Source of the DNA: Pardosa pseudoannulata
Taxonomy: Eukaryota; Arthropoda; Arachnida; Araneae; Lycosidae
NCBI GenBank assembly: GCA_032207245.1
Contig: CM063499.1
Span: 32,453,201 to 32,517,200 of the forward strand
Length of the DNA: 64,000 nt
Reading direction: 5' to 3'
The notes under the pieces: generated by a model
What the model was told of the DNA's origin: nothing
What the model saw: only the letters and a program-made list of their open reading frames with translations
The model's database searches: none
Program-made: the position numbers and the translations under genes
Part shown: piece after piece, positions 25,290-42,544 of the stretch
Layout: the number at the start of each line of letters is the position of its first letter
How positions within the stretch are numbered: the first letter of the stretch is position 1

Positions 25290-25690
25290 TAATTATTTAT
25301 CAAATCAGTTTTGAAAGCACTAGTATTTAAATACATACAAAAACAAATATAAGTGAAATTATTATGGATTTGATGTCACATTAAAAGAAAATCCTGAAAG
25401 AAATCTTATTTGGTTAAAAATTTCTTTACAAGAGGAATGATATTTAAACTTTATTTTTCCTTTGCAGATTCTAAGGTATGAGTTATATGCCTTCTAATAC
25501 TGCTGAAAGTATTCTCTCTTCAAGCAGTTGAAAAAAATAACTAAACTTAAACTATTTAAAGTGTGAAAAATGTATCCTTGATTTAAATCAATGATTTTTT
25601 TAATCCAGTAATTTAAATCATGATTTATATGAAGGTGATATAAACCAACCAACCAACCCTGGTAAATATTTTAGGTTTTTGATTCATAAA
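25290..25690 (+). repeat. Old repeat, copy lacking the hAT and SINE inserts
   Basis: It aligns with pieces of 18500-19690. At the hAT site it has only one ATATAAG-like sequence, and at the SINE site only one TTCTCTCTTCA-like sequence. About 60 bp of ATTTAAATCA-rich DNA at 25570-25630 is extra and resembles the termini of the 13789-type hAT family. Confidence 0.6.
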
Positions 25691-27162
25691 AATTTTTTTT
25701 ATTATTGATATCTTATCTATAAAAATATTTTATTAGGCATTATTGGGTAATATGAAAATGTGACAATTGATTGTTTTGAAAATCATAAAACTGCAGAATA
25801 ACAACCCATAAGTGTTAGTATTATTTTTGTAGAGATACATTGTACAAATTTTTCATATTTTTAAAATTGTAAATTTGCATGTGAAATCATTGAGTTTTGA
25901 GTTAATTTTGAAAACTTTTTGAGTTAATTTTCTACACTTGCCTTGATGGACATTCAAGATACTGTAGGAAATATATTTGTATTTATATACTTTTATAGTT
26001 ATTTTTATTTTCTGCTTTATAAGAGTTTGGCAAATTTTAATAAGTATAGGAAAAGGGATAAATTCTAAACCTAAAATGGGAATAAAAGACCAGATAGTAA
26101 CCCAAATATGCTGTGACAAAATCAGAATAAAGAAACTGAATGAAAATTACACACATACATTAATTTGATCATTAAAGGTAATACCTAATTTGTAAAGGAT
26201 CATGTAATCAAAGAAGTAACAATATTCTTATCATTAAAGTTTGTTTTAATTATGTTTTATTTACCACTGAATTTTTGTTTATATGAAGAATTTTTTAATA
26301 ATTTTTTTAACTTAGTGAAAATTTAAAAGCATTTGTTTCATTCAATACACGTGAAATTTAGGAAGAGAAAGGAATCAATCTTGATCATAAACAGTAGAAG
26401 GTTCTGTAGCATTTTTGAATTTTTCTGGGTATTATATGGTCAAAAATGTTTGGAAAAGATAAATTTATTCAAAAACATAAGTATCCAATCACCTTAAATT
26501 TTTCTCTAGGAAACTCCCGTACAATTGGAAGAAAAACCATTGAATGTATAAAAATCTGCTTTAAGGCAGTTCTTGGGGAGGTTCTCCAAGAGCAAGACAC
26601 TGCAACCAGAGGTCTATTATATCCAAGCTAAAGAAATAGAAGAGAAGGGTAAAAGAGAAACAGATGCGGGGGTACCTTGCGACTGCAACCGTGTTTACCG
26701 AAAGTAGGTAAACCCCTGAGAGGAATTAATATAATCCCAAGGGGCATGGTATCTGGCCATACCCCAAAATGCTGAGTACCCATTTTAGTTGACATGTATG
26801 AGCTACATTGGAACTATTGTTTCATACCTAATTACCAAAAGGGTAAGAAAAGCCATTACTTCTGCATCAAACTATGATGGCCATAAATTCGTCAATAGAA
26901 GAAACCACTGTATATGAACATATGTATTATGTATATAGTTGGCTTTGTAAATTTACTAATTTTTCATTTACCAGTAATTTATTAAATGAAAATCTGAATA
27001 CCAGTTTAAAATATGCCAGTTTTTCCTCATAAAAATAATAATATAAGCAGGCAACAGATACTAAATTCATATGTAAGTTTTGTTATGGGGATGTGTATAT
27101 GTTTAGAAAAAAATCATTATTATAACAACCTCTAACAATATAGAATTTTGTACTTTGGCACA

Positions 27163-27322
27163 CCAAACTGTACTTTGTGAAATACACGACAGCCAATGAT
27201 AATGGGACCTACTTAAATCAATTCAGAACGGCTACGAACATCCATGCCAGTAGTGGGATTCGAACCGACGAATTTTGGTACCAATAAACAGCCACGCCCT
27301 ACCTAGTCGGCCATCGTTGGAC
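27163..27322 (-). mobile_element. tRNA-derived SINE, copy 2 (older)
   Basis: On the minus strand it has the A-box region GGCCGACTAGG, B box GGTTCGAATCC, the GGCATGGATGTTCGTAGCC body and a short C-A-rich end. It is more diverged than the other copies and no target duplication was found. Confidence 0.8.
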
Positions 27323-28330
27323 CGTTTTATACGGTACGAATACTGAATATGAAAATTTAAAATAGATTTTTAAGTTTTAGAACTTCTGATAAAGTATTTT
27401 AATTTATATATTTCTATTTACAAAGGAACCAGTTTGTCAGTATAACAAGCTCTAGTTGTACATGTGTGTGTGCAAGCGCACATCTGTACATACACACTTA
27501 TATGCATGTATGCTAACCTCACTGAAACCAAAAGGTCTTACAATGCACACTTTTGGTAAGGAAAATAGAAATGGGAGATACGTTATTCTGACCATTTAAT
27601 AGTATATGAAATAAAGAAGTAAATTAACAGGGCACAACATATATAAAGAATGAAGTTTCACCATTTTGGGGATCTTAGGATTTTTAAAATCCAATCAAAT
27701 TATTAAACTATAATTTGCATTTCTTATTGAGTGGTAGGAGTTAAGTTGATAGTGTAAGTTTTGGGGAACTTCAACTGACTTTGCATTTTGATTGGATTAT
27801 TTTTAATGTGAAAACAATACAGAGAGAAAAATTGATGATATGAGAAAAATTTATTATGCCTTAAAAGTTTGTATACACATATATATAAAAGAAAAACGTG
27901 ATTGATGGACTGATTTATCATCAGAACGGCGTAAAATACTGAATTCTTAATATAGTTTTGTATTGAATATATAGAAGCGCTAAAAAAGAATTTTTTTAAA
28001 TTTAATTGAGGAGGAAAACATTTTTTTATCGGAAATTATTTTTTTAATTCCTAAACGTCGTGAATTATTTTACATTCATTCTTTTGTGGGATGTGATAAA
28101 AGAGTATAAAACTCATCAGACACAAAGTAAGCGCAAACGATTCTGGTCATTTCCTACTCAAAACTTTGAATACTCGAAACAACTAGTAGGATAAAACAGT
28201 ATCAGTTTAAACTTTTTATTTTATTTCATTTTTATGTATTGAACTTTTTCTGGTTCATCTTCAGTTGTTTCTTGACCTGTAGATTTTTACTCTGTGGTCC
28301 TGCTGGGGCATTCAATGCAACAACTCAACT

Positions 28331-28340
28331 CTCTTCTTTC
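28331..28340 (+). promoter_or_regulatory. Candidate TCT/TOP initiator of RPS16
   Basis: CTCTTCTTTC lies about 100 bp before the RPS16 start codon. Animal ribosomal protein genes normally start transcription at a C within a pyrimidine tract. Position and composition fit; the exact start nucleotide is inference. Confidence 0.4.
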
Positions 28341-28441
28341 ATTTACGAACGCCACATGCTTTAGAGATCGGTGTGAATCGAGAAGCCGTGTAACTTTCAA
28401 GTTTACTTGAAGAATTGGATCAACTTATTAAATAATAAATT

Positions 28442-34421
<5,980 letters not shown>

Positions 34422-34430
34422 AATTTGTAT

Positions 34431-34436
34431 AATAAA
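34431..34436 (+). other. Poly(A) signal of RPS16
   Basis: A canonical AATAAA ten bases after the stop codon. Confidence 0.75.
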
Positions 34437-37400
34437 TTACTTGTAAGATTGTATTCATTGTTTTGTTTTTGTTTAACAAATTCTTGATATTACATTTTAT
34501 ATGCTATCTAAGATACGTTTAGGTACTAATGTTTTTTTAAAATTGTGCTAGATAATGGCAGATCAGGGTAGCCATTTTCTTTCATCACTTTCATTACACA
34601 GGAGTTTCTAATCTTTCAGAAATGGCTGAGAGTCCGACATGTGAACTAACTCATTGGTGGCCTACAGCCCAGTTTTACTTTTTCTGTAGCTTTTGATTTT
34701 GATCTATTTTAACAAAGAATTCAGGGCCTTATGAAAGGAAAGCTGAGAATTTCTTAACCTTTTTCAAAAAAGTGCAACTTCTAAAAATTAAGAGAAAACA
34801 TGTATCTAAATTTGCATCCCCACTAAGTTGGTTCTACTTTGGGATGTGTAATACTTGTTTCTCCTGAGAAAAAATTTTGCACATGCAAACATGGAGAGTG
34901 TTACTGTTTACTAAGTTCTACAGAAGGAGGAGAGACCAGAGAAATTAATGTAAACTACCTCCTATCTATTGGGAATTTTGCATATAAACTCATAGCAAGA
35001 TAAAAAGTGGGAATTAAGTGCAGTAATAATTTTTTAATATGTAAAAGGAATTACACAAATTTTTGAATTTTCTATTATTTTGTATAATTTAAAATTGCTA
35101 AACAGATAAATAACAAATAAACCATTTAAACTGAACCAAATGATTTTTCTGGGAATAAAATTATTTAATAGTGTCCTGTATATCTTCCACTGACATAAGC
35201 ATTTTTCTCCTTCCCTTAGATCATGCCCTTTAATTTCTACAAAATATCCTTTTATGGAAAGTGTGAGTTAAATATTAAACTACACACAGTGCTAAAAAAT
35301 GTGGATTTTGCGATTTCTGCAACGTTTTCCAAAATATGTACACAGCCTTATCCATAGTTTTATTTTTTCTAATCTGTACATTTTGTATAACTTTATCATA
35401 AAATCTAATCTTGGTCAACTAAGAAATAATTGTGAGAACTAAGTATGAATAGATATATTTGATAACAAATTGATTAGGTGTCTCTTTGTTTATCAATGTA
35501 TGTTATTTCATTCAGTTCACTGTTACTGTATAATTAGATTATTTAATATTTCCCAGAATATATTTTGCCTCTTCATGATTTTTAAGATAGATAAGAGACA
35601 ACACAAAATTACTAAAGTTAACATGTATAGGGAAAGTGAGAATAAGTTTAAATCTAATATTTTCATTATAAAAGAAAACTTTTAAGTAGTCTTAAGTTAT
35701 TACCATAATTCATTTTATGTTGTATTATCAATAGTATACTATTTTTAGCAAGGAAGGGCATCTTAATGTTTATTTTTCAACTTTAATTTGTTTGAGCTTT
35801 TTCATATTTCAGTTCTGTAACACTTTTAAGATGTCAGGAAATTCTTCAAAATTAAATCATGAAATAAGCTTGTATAATCCTGGAAACACCAAAAAATTTA
35901 TGCAATTTAAAATGTGATTTAAATTTTAGAAAAATACTTGTCTTTTGAACCATTATGTAATACACTGAGTTGTCAAGGGGACTTGTAATTTTCAAGTTAA
36001 CAAAAATTGTAATGTAAATTAGTGTTTAAATCCTTGGCTGGCTATAAAATATATATATTAGTATCTAGAAATTATAAGATTTGAAAATCAAATTGCATTG
36101 ATATAAAAAGTTTACAGTTAATGCATAGGTTTACCATCAATAAAGTTGCCTTACATAAATAAAAATACATAAGTGCTTAAGTAATACATAATTACATAAG
36201 TTACCTTACATAAATAATTATATATTTATAAATAATAATTGAATTTTTTATAAAACCTTATTTTCTGAGACTTAAATATACTCATAAATTTGATTCTGCT
36301 TCACTTTTCATAGAGGAAATTTTATTGGCCTGGATTTTTAGTTAGACATGCCTGGGTTAATAATAAGTGGGCTAAAAATATATATACTAGTACTCAGAGG
36401 TAAATAGCCAGCATTCCACAATGAATTATATGCTGCCTTTTGTGAATGAAAATTGCATTTTGAATACCTTATAAAGGGATAACATTTTACTAATTGGGAT
36501 TTTGATCTGTTTATGTATGTGCAAGGATTAAATTGAGTGAAAAAGTCTTTTAATGTATAGTTAACTATAAGGTAAGTATAGTATAGACCTATTAGGTCTG
36601 ACTGACATGCCTATCATTCTATACAGCTAGCTTGTTTCACACAATTTGATTAGAATTTGAAGACTAGAAGGTTTAATCATGGTACTTCTTACAGTCTAAA
36701 GGTTGATTAATCCTTTTTTTTTAATGCTATCATAAATACAGACAGCACTGAGACCCAATTAGATTCAAGTGCTTTGTTGAAATAAATATTGCACTAAGGC
36801 AGTAAATATGTGTGTACTTGACAGAGACAAAACAATTTGACACTGTAAGCATCTCTTCATCACAAGCATGTGTGAAACTTGCAGTACTGTTGAATAGCGG
36901 ATTAAGTAGTTAAAGCTGTGTATTATAGCAACATGTAAGTTTTATTTGTACTGTATGCATAAGTTATCCTAGCCTTTTGGAATCTGTTGTAAATATAAAT
37001 TCTTGGTCTATTACAATCTTGAGTAGTAGAAAATGACTGTACACTCTTCAGAAACCAATAGAGAACTGGAATTAATTTTTTTGCGTATACTTTATTCATT
37101 TCAAATGTAAAGTAATGGTATTTTTCATTATATCAGAAAAATATATTCTGCTGTATTAATTCTAGAATGCTGTCTTTGCATCTTTGAGATTCTTTGTAAT
37201 TGAAATAACTTAAAAGCTGGAAATACCTTCAATGTGCAGTAATTTACTCTTGAAAATGAATCTGCATTAAATACTTGCCTTTCTATACTTTAAAAAAATT
37301 GTTTAGTAGACAGAATAATTCCAAGAATGTTTAACAAGAACAGTACAGCGTTATAGGATTAATATTGCACTATTAAGCATATTTTAAAATAATAGTTTTC

Positions 37401-39840
37401 TGGTCATATCAAATAGTTAACTTTTTGCATAAAATTGTTAAGTAATTACTACAAGACTAAAGAATTTGCATAAGATCAATCTTTTTCTCAAGACATCATA
37501 CAAAATTCACTTATTCTTTAGAAAGCAATTTCAAGATTGATAGGTGTAAAGTAAGGATTCAATTAAAATTCACGCAAGCTCAGGTATTAGATAATTGCAT
37601 ATATTTCCATAGTCTAAATCCCATTGGCAGGTGATGTATATTAATGAATCTGAATAAATAAGCTGTCAAAGAAAAGGGACTTTTATGAAGCAGTGATGAA
37701 TTCTTAATCCAGGGCCGTTGCCAGAATTTACTTTCGGAGGGGAACATAGTTTTTTTTGTGAAGAATACTTCAATAAAACTACAGGTTTTCCTATATATAA
37801 TCCTAATGAGTATCAATACAATGTGATTTTAAAATGTCAAAATAATAAAAAATTGTATCATGAAATTTATAGCCTTAAATGAGTCATGTAGTAACTACAT
37901 AATGAATTTAACAGTAAAATTAACATTAAAAATATATAATAATTTTTAAAACAGAAGTATAGCTGTAGAAAAGGAATAACTTTGAAAGAAAATGAAAACG
38001 TTCAAATTTTTGCATGAATATTATAAAATATGCTCTATTTGAAATTTCTGCTAAAAACTTCGATTATGCAACAATATTGTGACGAGATGCCAAAAGGACT
38101 AGTCAGTCTGTTCTTACGCGTCAAATCTTATTTGCACCTATTCCTCAATTCAATATCACTGTTCTAAGCCCAATGTTATATATTCACAGCTAGGCAGATG
38201 GCAGATTTTTTTTTTAAATGAGGATAAAAATTCTTTTCAGCAGAGGATACAGCTGTTTGGAAAATAGGAATCTGATTAAATTAATATTTTCTATTTTGTA
38301 TATTTAATTCTATTAAGAGAAGACACTTGTGTAATCTGAAATAGCACCATTTTGCTGCATTCTTCATTTTCTTCTCACTTTCAGGTCGCCAGATGACGCT
38401 ATACCTGCAGTTCAAAATTTTAATACAGATTGCAAATAACCATATTAAATTAAGATGCATTTTAAGAATTCTAAATTTTAACATCCCTTTTATTTTTACC
38501 TTTCATTTTCATTTCACATTAAAATTAAATTAAATTTTATTTTATCTTCTCAAAATATTGAGAATTTGTTTTATTATACGATTAGGGTACATTGGTAATT
38601 ACTATATATACTTTTTTTCATTCCATAAAATTTTTCTTTTGTTTAATATTTTTACTATAAAAGAAATTTTTCTTTTTTGTATTTTACTATTAAAAAATAA
38701 AGAATTTACATTTTTCTTAATAAAAACTATCTTTTAAAATTATATTTTTTAATTTATAAATTTATATATACAAAACTAAATACATTATATATTTTATTAA
38801 TTAAATAATTATCTTTAATTTATCTTAAAATGAAACTACATTTTAACAAAAGCAGCTGTTAAGATATTTAAATTTATACTTTTTCCAAACTTTTTTTTGT
38901 TTTCCATTAAAATTAAATTCTTTTTTTCCAGTATGTTTTTTTTTGAGAATTTTTATTCCATAAATTTAGTAATTTTAAATATACTTTCTTTTGACCTTCT
39001 GGATTTCATTCCAGGCTGGAAAATTTTTCTTCGATTTTGTTTAATATTTTTACTATAAAAGAGCAGAATTTCTTTTTTGAAAAAGTATCTACATTTTATT
39101 AGGAATTTATTTTACATTAATGTATTTGTAGTCTTCATAAAAAAACTACCTGTATATATTGATTTATTGAATTTAGAAATCTTTGAAGTGCTTATCTTTT
39201 TGTAGCTATTACATGTATGTATATTGGTGTTACAGTGGGTAGAAGAAATTATATGCAGTCAAACTCCAGCTTAGTATCATATGTGAATGAACAAATCTTC
39301 CCCTATATGACGTATAATGTTAAAATTCCACTAAAATGATAACTACATTTTTCAACAAAAGCAGCTTGTTTGACCTAAACTTAGAATTTTTTTTTCTCCT
39401 GTTTTATACATATTTCTTTTTTTTTTTTTTTTCCCATTTGAATCTTTTTTTGTCCAGTATTGTTTGCAGTTTCCCCGTATGCTTTTGAGAGTTATTGAAT
39501 CCAAAGTAACAGTTCAGATTGTAAGTAATATCAGTTTGCAACAAGCTAATTAGATTTTAAAAGAACTTCTGGTTTATCAAATGGCAAAGGACATGTGCAA
39601 CCACTTAAAAGATGTGCTGTTAGGTCTGTCATACTGTGATGCCAATATCCCTAAATCATAGATCTTCAATCTGGGTTCTCTGGAACTTTGATTGAGATTC
39701 TTCAAGTTATTATTTGCTTAGTAAAAGTGCTAAAATTTTTAGTTTTTATAAATAATTGAATTCTTTAAAGCAGGTAGCTTATGGAAATATAAATAAAATG
39801 TTATGGAGAAAAAAAAAACCTAAAATTTTGTAAATGTTTA
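34437..39840. other. Intergenic region downstream of RPS16
   Basis: AT-rich DNA with no splice-supported coding sequence. A fragment at about 37708-37760 (GGCCGTTGCCAGAATTTAC) resembles the start of the repeat at 190 and 3972. A diverged tandem duplication occupies 38590-39510. Confidence 0.55.
38590..39510. repeat. Diverged tandem duplication, about 0.4-0.45 kb units
   Basis: Landmarks recur in the same order: TTTAATATTTTTACTATAAA near 38643 and 39040, then AACAAAAGCAGCT near 38847 and 39354, then a TCCAGTAT segment near 38928 and 39453. Units have diverged strongly. Confidence 0.55.
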
Positions 39841-39848
39841 GTCTCCAC

Positions 39849-41027
39849 CAGGGTTGGAATGATTTAAATCTGTTGATTTTTTTTTTTTTAAATCATTGAT
39901 TTAAATCATTTTTTCCAGTTTTAAATACTAAATTCTAAAGACAGGAGAATTGGGAATTAGTCAGTACAGTAATACCAATAATTAAATAAGTCTGAATAGA
40001 TAGCATGTACTTTCCAAGAATTGAGGGGTTGTTATCAGAAAGTATGTAGTAGGGGTAAGTACAATGACTAGTTATGACTGGTGGAATTCATTTTATGTAA
40101 TGGAAGAGAGTATTACAGAACTTGAAATCCAGTTTGTGTATCAAATAACAACAGCCGTGGCTTCATCTGCTGGAATGGAAAGACAGTTTTCTTCTTTTGA
40201 TATTGTTCATTCTAGCCTCATAACCAATTAGGAGTGGATAAAGCATCAAAGCTAATGTGTTTATTGAAACAATTAAATCCATAATTCGTTGCTTAAAAAA
40301 TATTGAAATAATTGTGATTTTTTGTTTTTTTTTAATAAAAAGTTTGCATTAAATGAATATTTAATTTGTTCATTAAATTTACATCTTATTTAGTTTGTAC
40401 CATCCAATTACAAAATAATGAAATGTATTTAGATGAAAATTTCTGTTTTTAATTTTAGGTAATCAGTGTGTAGAAAATACTAGATAAATAAGTTGCTACT
40501 TATAATAAACTATTCCATGTATATTGCAAAAAATATAAAAACACAACAATAATTAAAATAAGAATTCAAAAAAAAAATGTGATTTAAATTGAAAAAATCA
40601 TGATTTTTTTCCAACCCTGATGAGGGGTTGTTTTATTTACCTAAAGGGAACTAGTGTTTTTATTGAAACAGTTAAATATATAATTTGTTGCTTAAATGAA
40701 TATTGAAATAATTGTGATTTTTTTTTTTTTTAAATAGTTTGTCTTAAATGAATATTTCGTTCTTTAAATTGACATCTTATTTAGTTTGCACTATCCAATT
40801 ACAAAATAATGGAATGTATTTAGATTAAAATTTATATATTTAATTTTCAGTAATCAGTGTGTAAAATATACAAGATAGATAAGTTGTTACTTATAACAAA
40901 CTATTCCATGTATATTGCACAAAATAAAGAAACACAACAATAATTAATATTAGAATTGAGAAAATAATCAAATAAATCTGATTTTTTTTTATTTTTAAAA
41001 GAAAATCATGAATTTTTTCCAACCCTG
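39849..41027 (+). mobile_element. Composite hAT element with captured flanking DNA
   Basis: The whole 1,179-bp unit is flanked by a perfect 8-bp duplication GTCTCCAC (39841-39848 and 41028-41035) and has CAGGGTTGG and CCAACCCTG ends. Inside are a complete family member (39849-40619), about 33 bp matching the right flank of the 13789 element (40620-40652), and a second, 5'-truncated member (40653-41027). The captured stretch contains ATGAGGGG and TTGTTTTATTTACCT. The plus-strand hAT dimerisation remnant is broken. Confidence 0.85.
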
Positions 41028-41792
41028 GTCTCCACCAATTAAAACTAATATTTAGTCAAGTTGATTTTATGAACATTTTGGAATTGATATTATAAAAGAA
41101 CATCCTGAAATTGCTAAAAGAGGTTGAAATATCTAATGCCATTTGTTTCAACCTATGTAAGTAAAAAAAAAATTATATGCTGTAGGAAAAACAAAATACA
41201 GAAACAGGTTGCAGATTTCAATAATTATTCCATACATAAAAATAGAAAACAATCACAGCCAAGTAATTAAAAAATTTTTCTTTTAATGCCAATAATTTGT
41301 TATAATTGTTGCTTTTGTATATTATTCATAGAATATATTTTAGAACTCTCCACCCACCTACCAAAAAAAATAAATTATCTTACTATTTAATATCTTGTTA
41401 AAATACAGAAAATTTGAGCTATCATAATTTTGAAAATCTGAGTTGGATAAAGCTTTTATACAGTCTGCATCGGTTATAAAGTCAGCTCAACGGTCCAGAA
41501 AAATCGGACCATATATGCAGAACAATATAACCCTATTGAATTATGGCAGGATTATATTCACCTAATAAACAAATAATTATACTTTTTAAGAACATTTTAA
41601 AAATTAATTAGAGAAGTAAAAACTATATTAAAAATATGCAATATTTTTTTTTGGGGGAAATTTATTAGCTTACCGTACTAATAAAAGTACAGCACATGTA
41701 TATACATACATTCATGTTTAATGTATTTAAAAATAATCAGGTATATCAGTTTGCTTCCTTTTGTTGGTTGTTAACATAACTTTTTCTAAGTC

Positions 41793-42538
41793 CATGGTTT
41801 CTGCGCACCTGGAAAGTCAGGGAAAATCATGGATATAGACAATGGATTAATTTTGTCATGGAAAGTCTTGATTTTTCAAGTAAAATGAGAGGGAAAGTCA
41901 TGGATCCGCTAAACTACCGATTAAAAAAAATGCATTGAATTGTTTAATTCTGTTTTTACTTGTCATTTGGCTCAAGTTACTGAGTTTGGTATTTATGTAT
42001 TATCCTATTGACCAAGTAAAATTTGTTCACCAAGGAAACTCAAATCAAGAAAGCTTAATGAGTGGGTAAATGTATATTAATCTGGTTTTTTCTTGAATTG
42101 TAGATTAAAATTGTATTAATATAATAATTATTTTTTAATAAAAATTAGTTAAGATTTTTTGCACAAAATATAAGTTTATCTTTAGGGATATTGTATATAA
42201 ATGTTATAGGGTTATATTTGTCTATTATTCATGGTCACCTGGATAATACCAAATTGGAAACATTTTGATTGAAAAATTGCTATAGGATTAAACTTAGGTA
42301 TGTAGATACAACAATTTATTTTTATGTATGTGAGTTTATTAACACTTATAAAGTAAGTTTATAGTTTTTTTATGATAAAATTCCTGTAATTTCTCTAAAA
42401 GCATATATTTTATTTGTATGTACATCAGAAGTTTTATTCATATGTACTTTAACGAAAGCTTTTTAAAGTCATGGAAAATGATCTGCTAAATCAGGGAAAG
42501 TCATAGATTTGAAAAATTTTATTTGGGCAGATACACTG
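41793..42538. mobile_element. CATGG-ended MITE, copy 1
   Basis: It is rich in GGAAAGTCATGG motifs near both ends. TAAGTC (41787-41792 and 42539-42544) is a candidate 6-bp duplication. It is nearly collinear with 48400-49197. No coding sequence was found; the superfamily is uncertain, possibly hAT. Confidence 0.7.
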
Positions 42539-42544
42539 TAAGTC

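Larger units (their letters stand above)
22618..28330. other. Intergenic region SSBP1-RPS16
   Basis: This is AT-rich with long T runs around 24840-25270. It holds an old repeat (25290-25690) and a SINE (27163-27322). A less AT-rich stretch at about 26500-26900 (containing GGGGGTACCTTGCG) is unclassified. Open frames here are short, unspliced and unlike known proteins. Confidence 0.6.

Noticed and set aside
26446..26631. 61-codon frame in the SSBP1-RPS16 interval
   Set aside because: No homology recognised and no splice context; the surrounding less AT-rich block may be a repeat, but I could not classify it.
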